The position numbers and the translations under genes are program-made. The notes beneath the pieces are model-generated. The model was not told the origin of the DNA, made no database searches, and worked only from the letters and a program-made list of their open reading frames with translations. Positions 33,766 to 46,700 of a stretch of DNA of 64,000 nucleotides are shown here, in pieces; the first letter of the stretch is position 1, and each line of letters opens with the position of its first letter. Origin of the DNA: Galbula dea (Eukaryota; Chordata; Aves; Piciformes; Galbulidae); the NCBI GenBank assembly GCA_013399015.1, contig VWZX01010552.1:254824-318823 (forward strand), given 5' to 3'.

Positions 33766-36700
33766 CTAGCTGGAGCTGGACTCTTCTGCTTTAAGCTCCT
33801 CTGGGGGGTGGGGCTGGGGTCCTTCATGGGCTGGGGGCATCTTGTCCTGGGTGTTCACAGCTTGCGGCTTGGTCAGTGTGCTGTAGATGCCCAGGGCCTG
33901 GAGGGAATGTAACACATGACGGAGAGGAGAGGAAAGAGACAGACTCTGCTGGTCTGCCACCTTCTGCTCCCCCAGGCAAGACAGGAGGAGTACCTCCAAC
34001 CCACACTGACCTGTGCAACCATGTTAGTGACATCACCAGTGTTGGCAGGCAGCAGGAGGGTGTTGGAGTCTTTGGCAAGCTTGGAGAAAGCACTCACGTA
34101 CTGTTCTGCCACAGAGAGAGAGGCAGCAGCACTGCCATGCTGGGGGATAGAGAGGAATGACACTCAGCAGCAAATCGTGTCCTACCAAGAGGTCCTCTGT
34201 TCCCCTTCCCATAGTGTGCCCTGGCAGGTCACAGCCTCCAGAACAGCAAAACTCCTTGTTCACTGCTGCCGAAGTTGACAGGAAGTGTCCAAGAGAAAGC
34301 CAGGTGCCACCTCATCTGTGGTATCACCTCCCGCAGTGCCAAAGCAGTGGCTGCCCCAAGGACCTGTCACTCACCTGCTGTGCCAGAGCGGCTGCCAGGA
34401 GCCGAATTGCCTCCGCCTTGGCCCTGGCCTTGACCAGCATGGCGTTGGCTTCTCCTGCAACAAGCCACGGCACAACATCCGTCAGAACTGCCACAAAGTG
34501 CTCCAAGGAGCAAATCTAGACAATTTAAGGCACACAAGGCCACCTCTTCCCCAACAGCAGCATGGCAATACTCCTGCCACACACTTCCTGCTGCTGTGAG
34601 GCAGCAACATAAGCTGTAGTTCAGCATCAGCACGGCTGAGGAAGCCTGACCCATAGACAGTGATGCAGTCTGCTCCCTGGGAGCATCACCCCTTGGTGCA
34701 GAGGATTAGGGATTCCCCAGGCCCCACGTGTTCTAGCCCAAGGCACTACCAGCAGCTTTGTTAATTTGTTCAGCCTTCTCAGCTTCTGACGCCAGGATCT
34801 GGGCCTGCTTCTGCCCCTCAGCCACGTTGATAGCCGATTCCCGTGTCCCCTCTGATTCGAGCACTGTTGCCCGCTTCCGTCGCTCTGCTTCCACCTGCAA
34901 ACACAGGACAGATGCCAGCCTGCCAAGGCTACGTCAGGGAAATCCTATCCACGGGACAAGCACACACAGGACACGCTCCTGTGTTCTGCTTCGGCAAGCA
35001 CGGCTTAGCCGAGGACAAGAACAAAACACTGGTGACGGCTGTTTCCACTCCTCATGCTGCACAGGCCTCCACAGCCTGGTCCACATCTAACCAGACAGGT
35101 GCTTTCCCCTCCTTTCCTTCCACCCCAGAGATGCAGCACATTGCTTTTGTCAAGGGGAGATTTTTGGCTCTGGGATTTGCTTCCAACAGAGCCCAGTCGG
35201 GATTTTAACGGGAGCTGGCAGGGCTTACGTGTACCAGGCAAGAGCCACCACCACTGAAATAAAGAGGGTAATTGTTGATTCAATTGCTGTGTTTGCAGTC
35301 AAAGTGACAACAGGCTTCCCTCAATGCAGGAGTGGCCTATGCTGCCAGCTCTGGACATGTAACATGGACATGTGGTGTGGCATGGAAAGGTATTCTTCCT
35401 TCTTGCTCCAGACCACCCTCCCAGAGAATAATATAGAACCACAAAACAGTAGGAGTTAGAAGGGGCCTCTGGAGTCCAGCGCTCCTGCCAAGCAGGTTCA
35501 CCTAGATGAAGTTGTACAGGACTGTGTCCAGGCAGATTTTGATATTGCCAGAGAAAGAGACTTCACAGCCTCTATGGGGAGCCTATTCCAGTGCTCCATT
35601 ATTCTCCATAGAAAAAAGCTTCTCCTTTCTGCCAAAGAATCAAACCTGCATCTGCATGGATTCCTTCACACGTGGGGGTACATGGATGTCCTTGATCTCA
35701 TAGCGCAGGCATCGGATGCCCCAGCAGTCTGAAGCCTGGTTAATGGCATCTACAATGCTGGCATTGAGGGACTCCCGCTCCTGGGAGGCACAAAAGAAAT
35801 GGCAGAGAGCAAAGAAAATGCATTTAGCATGAGACAGGGATCAAGAGAGAAACAGACACCTCACTCATGGGCCAACATCAGCCAGAAAAAAAATGATGTC
35901 TACAAGTACAAGGCAAGGTCAAATGCTTCCTATGTTTCTTGAAGGGGTCACCATCTCCCAGGGAAGGCAGTGCCCTAAACTGAAATTGCAGGGAAATGCA
36001 GTTGGACCAGCTGGGTCTGGACACGCACCACCTGTTGCGCTTTCCAATTAAGCCAGGGCAAGGTAAAAAAAATAACTCCTGCTAAAAAGACATAACTGAA
36101 ACTTAAGACTCATCACCAAGGAATCACTAATAGGTCAACTGAAACAGAAGCCAAAAGCCCTCTAAGCAAAGGTCATTTTGCTATTATGTGTATCAGCCTG
36201 GCTGCACAGACTGCTTCAGGGATTTGAGAGATGCTGGCAGCTCTGTGATCCACTTCCCTAGCTCACCCGGAAGACTCTGTCGAGGGAAAGTTTGCCAAGT
36301 TCAGATCTCATGGTAGTCTGGGCCAGCTGGGTCACTGCATACTCAGGATCTTCCACCCCATAGCTGGCCTGGAGTACAGAAGCAAAAAACAGAGTCAACA
36401 GCAGAGCCAAAAGGGACCCTGAATGAGGCAGGATGGGTAAACACAGTACAAAGACGCAATACCCGCCACAGAGACAACCCTGCCAAAGAAAAGCAGAGTT
36501 CCAAGCCTTGGGAGGGATCAGGGGGCTCTGCGCAGCTGCTTTACAGAGCACAGCAAACTAGGCAGAGGCTCAAGTGTATGTTGTGGGGAGAAGGGAGACA
36601 GCACAGCCAGGTGAGCAGTTCCTGAGGGATTGCCAAGGTGACTGGCTGCGTGGCGTGGCACACACAGATCATGGGAGGCACAGCCACAGAGGCTGCATGT

Positions 36701-38855
36701 TTGGCTCACTCTGAGTGTTAGTACAGCAGGGATGGTACCTTGTAGGGGTCCATAACCCGCAAATAGAGCACACCATCGATCTGGAGGGTGACATTATCTG
36801 CCGGGAAAGAAGAACATGTCCTGTTTACGGAGGCAGCAAAGATGAAACATGGCAACACCTTCTCCCACGACAGAACTAGATAGCTTGACAGGATCATTCC
36901 CTCCCTGCTTCGGGTCGACAGTGTAAACCAGAACAGGTATTGGTTATTGAAATAGATTCCATTAGCTAAAATGTTTTTGTAAGAGAGACAATCCCTAGAA
37001 AGCATCAGATTGTCATTTTAATACTCCAGAAGTCTCAGGTTTCCAGAACAAAACATTTCATACTGTAGTTATCTTCATAAATACTTAAGCAAGAAAAAAA
37101 AAACAAAAACAAACCGAACAGTTTAATATTAGAATTGTAAGAGAACTGTCCACTACCCTGATCTGAAATATTTTTCACAGAAACACTGAGATTTTTTTTT
37201 TGTGGCTCAACACAGAAAAATGCCTGAAAAAAAATGGATCACCCTAGATGCAGCAAAAGGAAAGGGGCAGCAGACAGAAGCTGTTCCATACCTAGGGTGA
37301 CAGCTGACTGCTCTGGGACATTAATGACGATTTCTTTGAGACTCTGCACATAACGAATCCGATCCAGCAGAGGAATAAGGAAGTTCAAACCCTGAGAAAA
37401 GGCTGAGATTAGATGACTGACCCTCTAATCAGGGGTTTCCCCCCCAAACAGCTTAACTAGGCTAGAAAGAGATGCACAAACAAAGCCCAAGCACTCTGCA
37501 GGCAAAGCAAACATGCTTTATACACAGAGAGAATTCATGTTTCTCAGTGCTTTTAAAACCTCACCATGGAAAATTACTCCACAGACAGTCCAAAGTTTTG
37601 CAATCTGAAAGGGTACGTACACCACCCCCCAAATCCTCACACAAACGACAAGCTTCACTACAGCTTTAGGATCCTCCTGAATCCAGGAGGGGAGAAAAGT
37701 AGCTCCTTACAGGCTCCAGGATTCGATGAAACTTGCCCATTCTCTCCACCACCCAAGCCTCCTGTTGTGGCACAAAGAGGACCCCAATATTCACAGGCAG
37801 GCCAGAGTTCAAGCGGCGCGGTGCCTGGGCCAGCCATTGTGAACTCTTCAGCTGCTGGGAGCACTAGAAAAAGGAAAAGTAACGGGATGGAGACCAGCTG
37901 CCAGTACCTTTGAGCCCAGCACCATTCCTGCTCTCTCATCTGGGATTGCTGAGCATGGCCTCAACACACCAGGGCAAGAAAGAGCTCTGATGCTCCAAAT
38001 AAGCCCACACTGTGAGGGACGACACCTGGACCTCAGGGCCAGGGTGAGTATCAAGACCTTCCCTGCAGGTGTAGGGGGGATCACCCCTATGCTTGAGCTT
38101 TGTCCATATCTCCCCTTCCCTCACATCTCCACTGTAGGGAAGGAACAAAGCCTCCCTGACACTATAAAGAAAAGGTGTGTGTGAGGGGTGTCTCTTCTGC
38201 CCCTCTCAGTCTCCTGTAACCTGATCAGACTCCCTTCTACCCCACTCCCTCATCTCAGCGCCGAGACACCTCCCTCTAAGAGCCTGTCCCTCCNNNNNNN
38301 NNNNNNNNNNNNNNNNNNNNNNNNNNNNNNNGCCCCTCCTCCCCCCCCACCGGCCCGCTTCCTCGGGCACTCTTCTCCTTGTCTCCCACGCCCAGCTACG
38401 CCCTGCCTTCTCACTAACTCCCCCCATCACCACAACCCACCTCTCAGGCCCAGACAACCCTCTACATCCGCTTCTCCTACAACCTTTTCAAATCAAGCCC
38501 CACCAGCTCACCTCCCCGTTCCACCACCAACACCCACTAACCTCTCCCTCACCTCAAACCAATTTACCTCCAGGCCTCCTTTGCACGCTCTCCCGCACTC
38601 CCCTACACCTACCCCTGCCCAGTTCCCTCCAGCCNCTGCCCAGTTCCCTCCAGCCGAGTCTGCACGACCCCAGTACTTGCCCAGAGCCCCAGCATCAGCA
38701 CCCTCAGCCCCGCTCCCCTCGGCCCAGATCCCCTTCCGTTTCCTAAGTAACCCCTACCCCGGGCACCCCCCAGCCTGGCCCCCCGAGGCCTCTCCCAGCT
38801 CCACCTGCAGAAGGCCGAGACCAGGCCCGGCTCGGAGCCGCGCCAGCGCCAGCAT
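33766..38855 (-). CDS. STOML2: STOML2 (SLP-2), mitochondrial stomatin-like protein
   Basis: Ten coding exons: 38855-38805, 37863-37711, 37391-37292, 36797-36739, 36368-36267, 35780-35646, 34894-34750, 34454-34375, 34139-34011 and 33897-33766 (stop TAG 33768-33766). Junctions are GT/AG and phases close to 362 codons, about 361 residues; human has 356. The N terminus MLALARLRAGPGLGL is Arg-rich and acid-free, as expected for a mitochondrial presequence. The SPFH domain follows: VLFVPQQEAWVVERMGKFHR, LIPLLDRIRYVQSLKEIVIN, NVTLQIDGVLYLRVMDPYK, YGVEDPEYAVTQLAQTTMR, DCWGIRCLRYEIKDIHVPPR. A coiled-coil rich in EAERRK and AEKAEQINKAAG comes next. SLP-2 scaffolds cardiolipin-rich inner-membrane domains with prohibitins and YME1L/PARL. 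The final exon (PPAHEGPQPHPPEE) is proline-rich and poorly conserved. Confidence 0.96.
35428..35643 (-). mobile_element. CR1 LINE 3' fragment beside a STOML2 splice donor
   Basis: Reversed CR1 tail ATATAGAACCACAAAACAGT, then TTAGAAGGGGCCTCTGGAG, then the GGGGAGCCTATTCCAGTGCT block. It ends within a few bases of 35645, the first base of the intron after STOML2 exon 6 (exon ends at 35646). Minus orientation. Confidence 0.75.
38294..38331. other. Assembly gap, 38 N
   Basis: Run of N inside the low-complexity first intron of STOML2. The true length is unknown. Confidence 0.95.
38615..38655. repeat. 20-base duplication around a single N
   Basis: CTGCCCAGTTCCCTCCAGCC occurs at 38615-38634 and again at 38636-38655, separated only by the N at 38635. 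This is the same signature as at 501: contig ends that overlap but were joined by an N. Confidence 0.8.
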
Positions 38856-39030
38856 CACACCGCTCCACGCCGCCAACACCTATCCCCCTGCACCGCCACA
38901 GCACAGGAAGATGCTCCCAAAAGGCCCCACCCCTTCCGGCTGCGTCGCCCGGGGCGGCCCGTCCTGCCGCGGCGGCCGGTGCCCCTGGTTCCGCCCACTC
39001 CATGGAGCAGTAAGGCTGCGGCTTACTCTG
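38856..39030 (-). promoter_or_regulatory. STOML2 promoter, abutting the ATOSB 3' end
   Basis: CpG-rich sequence immediately upstream of the STOML2 ATG (38855-38853). There is no obvious TATA box. The ATOSB poly(A) signal lies at 39042-39047, so transcripts of the upstream gene probably end inside or at the edge of this promoter. Confidence 0.55.
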
Positions 39031-39041
39031 TAGACGGGAGT

Positions 39042-39047
39042 TTTATT
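39042..39047 (-). terminator. ATOSB poly(A) signal
   Basis: AATAAA on the minus strand, about 1.7 kb after the ATOSB stop codon at 40736-40734. It is the only minus-strand AATAAA I found in that interval. Confidence 0.55.
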
Positions 39048-40733
39048 AAATTAGAAACACATCACGAAGAGCACTAGTACAGCCTTCCCCGCCCCCGCTG
39101 GGCGACGGCGAGCGGAACCCGGGGCCACGCCAGTATCCAGGGGTAGGGTGGTAGAGCAGGCCCACAGTGTCATGGCCGGGGACGGGAAGCAGGGCCTCAT
39201 CACCCCAGCCTTCCAGGGCCGTAGCCTCCCGGGCATCCCCCAGCAGGGGAGAGCAGGACCTCGGCTCCCTCACTACGGCACAGCAGAGCTGTGTCCCACG
39301 CCCCAGCTCCGACAGCCAGGGGATCCAGCGGGAACATCGTGATCTTAGGCTGGGCTTTTAAAGGATGACCAGCCCAGGAAGACCACAGCCTCGGGGTCAT
39401 GCCCACCCCAGTGAGGTTGCAGCTTCACATAGGCCGGCAGATGATGGTGTGTGGATCTGTCCCTGAGGAGCTCAGGTTCCCCCGCAGCCTTAGCTGGCAC
39501 TAGGAGCCTAGCAGAGACCTCAGATCATCAGTGTGATGCCGACAGGGTATGTGCAAGCTTGTTTTTCCCTTGCACCCTGCCCTCCCTTGCCTCTCTGACC
39601 CACCCTCAGCTTGGCCAGTAGTTCCGAAGGCTGCAGCAGGGATGAGTACTGCTCCAGGTCACCCCTAAACATCCATCCGATGCCCTCTCCCCTCTCACCA
39701 AGAACTACACTATTTCGCTCCTGCCCACCTTTCAGCACTGCCAGCAGGCCACTGCCCAAAGTAGACCCTGGAAGAGATACACCCCACAAATACAGACAGT
39801 GCAAGTGATCTTTTGAAAATCTCCACCCTCTTTCAGATCCACTGCACATGTGGGCTCTGGAGGCTCCTGCTGAGAGGGCTGTCCCCACGCTCCTGCTGAG
39901 AGCCAAGGACCCCATCCCTGTTACTGCCATTTCTCTCAGCCCCAGGATGCATGGCAATGGCTACTTCCCTGCCAACCATAGACTTCTCTGGGTCTGTTTT
40001 GCCCTAAAGGTGTTGTAGGATAAGCCTAGGCCTTCCCAAGCTGCCAGAAGCGGGGCTGGCTTCACAGAGCAGGTGCCCAATATGTCTCTCCTAGGGCCTT
40101 TTACACAGCCTCAGCCCAGGAGCTGCACTGTGTCTTGAGATGCACAAGTGCAAGAGGTTACCCTCCTTTCCACAGGACAACGTGTCTTTATCCCCAGTCA
40201 CTCTCACAGTCCCTACAGCCCTTCCCCAATCCAGGCAGCCTTGTGCTGCCCGGGTCTCATCTAGCACCGACAAGGAAAGAGAAAAGAACAGCACAGTACC
40301 TCCAGTCCTCTGCACAAGCCTTCTCTGTGCTCCCAGCAACAATAAATACTAATAAATACAAACTCTTTCACACTTTCTGCTCCCAACCCCGGGACCAGCA
40401 TGAGCAGCCTCACTTGGAGCCCCCGGCCCAACTCTTCACTCCTCACCCCAGCTACAGCCAAGTTTTCAAGCTGGGAGCAGCACGGGCAAAAGGTTTGGAA
40501 AGGTCCCTTGAGTGCCAGGGCTGCTCCCCAGCCCAAGCCCTTCCCTGGTGAAGCCCCCTCAGTGATCCCAGCCTTGCTGCAGGGCATGAGCATGGTGTCC
40601 ATGCTGCTCTGGAGGACAGGGGTGCACAAGGAGGGCGATACTTCAAGGTGGTGCTTGCTTGCTGGCCCTTTACTCATCTCTCCCCAAAGTGCTGGAGTGG
40701 AGGCTCCCTGGTGGCCCTAGGGGATGGAGAAGG
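39048..40733 (-). other. ATOSB 3' UTR (inferred)
   Basis: From the stop codon to the poly(A) signal with no splice-bounded coding sequence. Open frames on both strands are short and unrelated to known families. No repeat was recognised. Confidence 0.5.
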
Positions 40734-43700
40734 TCAGGGCCGGGGTGAGTAGCAGGGGTTCTTCGGCATCTCTGTGAAAGATTTCAGTTCATATGGGATC
40801 CCCGAGTCAACCTCAATCGACTTGCGGGAGAAGAGCAGCCGGATGTCATCATGAAGATAGATCTTCCCCGACTTGGAGCTGTGAAACCTGAGTGGAGACA
40901 AGAGCGGGGTGGAGGAACCTCAGGCTCCCAAGCAACAGCAGGACAGCCTTGGTGACAGACACAATCCCCTCACTTTAAACCCTGGTCAAGGTGGCCATGC
41001 TCCAGATGCCTTCAGAGGGACAGAGGCCACTGCCCTTGGGGAGGATGGCAGCTCTGATCTCCCTTAAAGAGCAGATGGTCCCTGCTTCTCCCCAGGGTGA
41101 GGGGTTAAGGTTGCCATTCCCCTACTCTAGCCTGCATGTTACAGGGAGGCAGGGACACATGGGAAAGGAGCCCAGGGATGACCCTTCAGTAGACGTCCAT
41201 CCCCTCCTGTCATGCCCTACCTTAGGTGCATCAGGTAGCAGAGGACCCTGCGGGGTGGGCCAGTGCCCAGTGGGTTGCCGGGGGCCATGGTAGCCCCATC
41301 CTCCTCACCCACAGGCACTAGGAAGATGCGATGGCGTAGGAACGTCATGTGGTTGGCTGGCATGTCCTGGAAGTCATATGTCACCAAGAACATCTTCACC
41401 ACAGTCTTGTTGGGGTTAAATAAGGTCTGGGTGCAGAAGGGTAGGGTGTGAGACTGGGAACTGGACAGGATCCACAGGAATGGATCCATATGACAGCGCC
41501 AGCGCATCTAGGGACACCACCAGCAGGCCCAAGGGTCCAGAAAGCCCCACACCAACCCCTGAGAGCTCAGCCTGAGGCCCAAAGAACAATCTTTTCCATG
41601 CACCTCCATTCCTCTGCTCCCATCCCATTGCATCCCATCCTCACTGCGAGTACCTACTCTCCTGCTGAGACCATGCCCCCTCTACCTCCTCACCAAGCCC
41701 TTCTTTCCTTTCATGTCCCCACATCTTGTCTCCCTGCCAGCACTCTGGGAACCCCATGCTCCCCTCCTCCACTGTGCTGTCTTGGCAGCCACGTACCTCC
41801 TCTGCACAAGCTTCCTGGCTGCTGCCCTGCCAAACAATGTAATGAAGTGTAACCCCACCCTAGGGGGAGGCCACCGGGGCCCATTCAGCCCCCTCCCCGT
41901 GTTCCTAGTGAAGGCCAGGGAAGAACTCACCACTTGGATGGTTCCAGCTTTGGGGACACTGTAACCCTTCTTTCCCAAGGCCTCCAAGTCAATCACTCCC
42001 TGGGGCAAAAGAAACAGCATGTGAGAGATGGAAGAAGCCCATGAAAAGCCCAGCTGGGCTGAGAGCTCAACACGGGGCTGAGAGCTCCTCTCATCGGGAA
42101 TGTCTGGCACAAAGTGCCAAGATGATGTTCAGCTCTGTCCCCATCCAGACCAGTCAAACAAGCAGCCACACAAAAGTATCAGCGAAGCAACAGCCATGAG
42201 ATGGCTGGGCAGCAGCCTGCCTGTCTATACACCTGCAAAGGTTCCTTCTTTCCCTCTTTGGTGTTTTGGGTTAAATACTGCTCCCGGCACAGCAACTGGT
42301 CGTCTCAGTTATGTGGTTCCTTGAGTCACGCTTTCCAGAGATGGGCTACTCCCAGAATGTGCAGTGCCTGGGCACAGCCCCAAATCACCTCCCCCACAGG
42401 CCCAACTCTCGCTCACCCGCGTACCAGGAAAGGTGAGGGTGCACTGTGTTCAGAGATGTCAAAGTAGGTGACGTCAACAGGCAGAGTGGCATGCTGGGGG
42501 CAGTAAGAACCGCTGGCACCAATCTCTGCTGTGAACCCCTCAATTCTCCCTGACGGTGCAAAGCGCCCTTTCAAGATTGACTCCTAAGAGAGGAAGGAAG
42601 CATTAGGGACCTTCAAACACCACTCTTGCTCCTCACCTCGAAGCTCCAAGTGAGATCACCCCCTCCACTGCAACCATGTCTGCTTGCCCTCTTGTGTCCA
42701 GAGACCACCCATTAGGGACCCTGGCTGTTCACTCCAAGACAGACCCATCTTGAAAAGGTGGGCTAAACCCAACCATCTAACCATCACAGGGATTTGCTAG
42801 CTGAGCTGTTCTGCTGGTGGATGGCGGCTGTGCAACACAGCCATGACACACCAGGCCTTTAGGGACAATCATCCCAGCCCCACACCACGGCTCCCATCAG
42901 GTTCAGCCTCACATACCTGTCTCCAGCCCAGTCTGGAGCTTCTAGTACCCACCTCCCTCCCACACAGATGGGTGCCATTACCTCAAAATTGCCCAGCAGA
43001 GCATGGCTGATGGTAGTAGCCCAGGGTGTTGCAGAGAACCTGGTGACCCTCCGGAGGCTGCTCCGGAAATGTCGCCTTTGAGAAAGCAGAGGAAACTGGT
43101 ATCAGACTGGAGAGAACACAGCCCTGGGCTGCCTGAGTTCCTGAGAACGTGGATCCCTCTTCAGGTCCCCCTGTCCCTTTCTTTGGTGGAGGTTGAACCC
43201 ACTTTCCTACACAGAAGAAACCCACCACCAACACAGCCTTGGGGTCTTGTGGAGGAGAGATGCCTGGGGCAAGGAACAGGATTAGACTCAACCTGAACCT
43301 CCCCTGGGGTGCAAGGTGCTAGGGTGGATGGGCACCCTGAGGTCCCATGTCCATCCCACAGGCACTCACGATTTGAGGCGCAGCCCACTCTTCAGCCTCC
43401 TGCCAACCACACTGCAATCTGCAGAGCTCTGGAGGGGACACAAAATGGGAGACCACGTTAGTACAGCAACCAGAGACTGCGCACTCCCGAGAGGTCCCAT
43501 TGACTCCTTGCCCCACCTCACAGCCCCACAAGGGTCCCAGCAGATTAGACAGATTCCCATCTCTGGGGAGCTGTTTGTGGCCTCTGTAGTGACAGTCAGC
43601 ACGGCAGCACAAGGGCTGGGGTGTCTGGTGAAGATGTGGGGCTGTTCAAACCCCAAAGAGACTCTGCTAGGAATAAGGGTGTTGGTACCCACGCTGAGGG

Positions 43701-46700
43701 TGCAGCACATGACTCTCATCATACAAGCAGTTCTCAGGACCACCCCCAGTGACAAGACATTCCCAGACAGAACCCTGCACCAACAACCCCTTGCACCTTC
43801 CAGGGACAGTGTAACACATACGGTGAAGCTCCCTGACCAGCTCAGGAAAAGGCCCGTCCCACGGTGATTCATGAAAGGTCCTTGGTAGTGCTTCTGGGCA
43901 GAGGGGCCTTCTGCTCACCTCTGCCCACAGACAGGCTCCTACAGCTGTAGGGTGGGGGGTTAAAGCCAGAGCCACACTGCAGCCTCCTTTTAAAGATGTC
44001 CTCTTTTCAGGGTTTTTCCCTTCTGGAAACCACACAAAGGGCAGCACAACACAAAAGGATGATGGAGCTAGCTGGCATGACTGGGCAGGAAAACCCAGGG
44101 AAGCTGCTGGAGGGCTTCAGTCTGCAATGGCAGTGCTGGGGGTAACTGGACTGGGGAACAGTTACCAAAAAGGGCATTTGGGCAGGGATGGAGCTGTCCC
44201 TCCATGGATGGTGTATCTCAGCTCCAAGCAGCAAGAAGCCAGGGTAATTCTGCTGTTGGTCTCTGCACCATGGGATGCCCCAGGGAAATACTGGAGAGTG
44301 CCAGCTCTGGCATGAGCCTGTTGCAGCCTCAGCTGGCAGGACATGGAGAAGGAAGGGAGCTGGTTAGAAGGGATAGGTAAGCAGGGAGGAATCTCAGGCA
44401 GCTCCTCAGCTGCCAGGATGGTTACAATCTCCAGAGTCTATCTCATTTCTCAGAGCTTGTGGCATCCTGGGAACATGGTATAGGCACCCCAGAACTGCAG
44501 AAAAGCCAGTGGCATCTCTGCATACAGCACTGGAGCTCCCATTCCGTGACCAGAACATGTCCAATCCTGCTCCCTGTCACCCAACTCTTGCCTTGATGGA
44601 TATCATGTCTAGGGACCCATGCTACCCCACACCTCTGCCTTTCATCTCATCAGAGAGGCAGAGGCCAACCACTCATAGAATCATAGAATCATGGAATGCT
44701 AAGGGTTGGAAGGGACCTAGAAAGATCATCAAGTCTAACCCCCCTGTCAAAGCAGGACACCTTAGATAAAGTCACACAGGAATGAGTCCAGGCAGGCCTT
44801 GAATGTCTCCAGAGTAGGAGACTCTACAACCCCCCATGGGCAGCCTGCTCCAGTGTTCCGTCACCCTTACTGTGAAAAAAATCCTTCTCATATTAACACT
44901 AAACCTCCTATGCTCTAACTTGCTCCCACTGCCCCTTCTTCTAACATTGGATGACACTGAGAAGAGCCTGGCTCCTTCCTGACACTGGCCCTTAACATAT
45001 TTATAGACGTTGATGAGGTTCCCCCTTGGTCTCCTCCTCTCCAGGCCAAAGAGACACAGCTCTCTCAGCCTGTCCTCAAAGGGTAGATGCTCCACTCCCT
45101 TGATCATCTTGGTGGCCCTGTGCTGGACTCTCTCCTTCCCTGTCCCTTTCGAACTGGGGAGCCCAGAACTGGACACAGTACTCCAGGTGGGGCTTCACCA
45201 GTGCAGAGTAGAGGGGGAAGATAACCTGCCTCGACCTGCTGGCCACGCTCTTCTTAATGCATCCCAGGATGCCATTGGCCTTCCTCGCTGCAAGGCCACA
45301 CTGCTGGCTCATGGTCATCCTCCTGTCCACCAGAACCCCTAGGTCTTTCTCCCCAGAACTGCTCTCCAATAGATCAGGCCCCAGCCTGTACTGATACATG
45401 GGGTTATTCTTCCCCAGATGCAGGATCCTACACTTGCTTTTGTTGAACCACACTAAATTTCTCCCTGCCCAGCTCTCCAGCCTGTCCAGGTCACGCAGGA
45501 TGGCAGCACAGTCTCCTTGTGTGTCAGTCAGTCCCCCCAGCTTTGTATCATCAGCAAACTTGCTGAGGGTACACTCTATGTTCGGTTCCGTTCCATCCCA
45601 TCCCAACGCCACTGCTACTGCTGCCTCCACCTAATCCTTTCCATCCAGCCCTCAATGTGAACGCCGCTCCCCTCAGTTCCTCGGCCAAGATGGCAGCCAG
45701 GCCCAGCCCCACCGGCAGCTCCCACTCCACAGAGTCGAGAGGGAACTGCACACAGGCCGAGTCCCTCCCCCACCACAGGCACGAGGCGACTCTTCCCAAG
45801 CCTGCAGATAAGTCTAGCTCTACGTGAAGCTGTTGGATATCAAGTGCGGCCCCACACCACATGTCCAACTCTCATCGTTATGGAGAGGTAGTGCCTGGTA
45901 CAAGCAAAGGTCTCCAGGCTAAACTGGTGTCAAGCAGGGGATCCAGTATCAAGATGTCAATGACAACCTACAGATAGTGTGTCCCAGGGTTGCCTGTTAG
46001 CTGCTGCCCTGCTCACACCAGTGCTGCAGCACTGGGACAGGTCAGGGTGCAGTGCCGTGATAGACTACATTGCCCATGAGGACAGTCCTAAGCTCTGGGT
46101 GTCTCCAAGTCATTCCCTGTTTTGCGCTGCAATTGATTCTCACCTTGGCTGTGGGAAGAAGGTGATTCCAGAAAGGGGCTCCCTTGGCATCAGTGCTGCG
46201 GCAGGCTGTGGGCACTGTATGGCATGGCAGGACCCTCTTCTTCCTTACTGGTGGGGATAGGCTCTCATCCTCAGAGCAGGAGTCGGCCACAGCCTCACCA
46301 GCAGGCAGCAGCTTTCTTTTGGCTGGGCAGCTGCTGCCACTGAGCTGGCTGCTCCCACAGGGCATCTTCTCCAGGGAGCTCAGGTTGCTGGGCTCAGGGC
46401 TGAATGCCGTCTGTGGAGCTGGGGGCTCCTGGCACCCATTGGCCACCACTGGCCATGCCTCTTCTCTGCTAGCCCCGCTACTGTGAGCTGGGCTGCTCCC
46501 TGGCTTCTGTCTTTTCCCATCAGAGTTCAGCTGGGCTGTTTGTGCAATATCGTGCAAATCAAGGTGAAGTAAATTGTGGCCACTTGGCCACTCCCCATAT
46601 TCTCCATAGTCTGTGGGCTGATCCCCTGATGAGACACAGCAACCATCTTTTGTGTGCAAAGTACTGCAAGCAGTGTGCTGGGGCCAGGAGGAGAAGGAGA

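Larger units (their letters stand above)
37864..38804 (-). other. STOML2 intron 1, strand-skewed, with assembly gap
   Basis: Between donor GTGGAG (from 38804) and acceptor TTTCTAG (AG at 37865-37864). The part from 38190 to 38760 is C-, T- and A-rich with few G on the plus strand, that is G-rich in the transcript. It contains the 38-N run at 38294-38331 and a single N at 38635. A 281-codon proline-rich frame on the plus strand is a composition artefact. Confidence 0.65.

Noticed and set aside
38188..39033. 281-codon proline-rich open frame on the plus strand
   Set aside because: It spans an N run, STOML2 intron 1 and STOML2 exon 1 in antisense. It is open only because the strand is C-rich and poor in stop codons.
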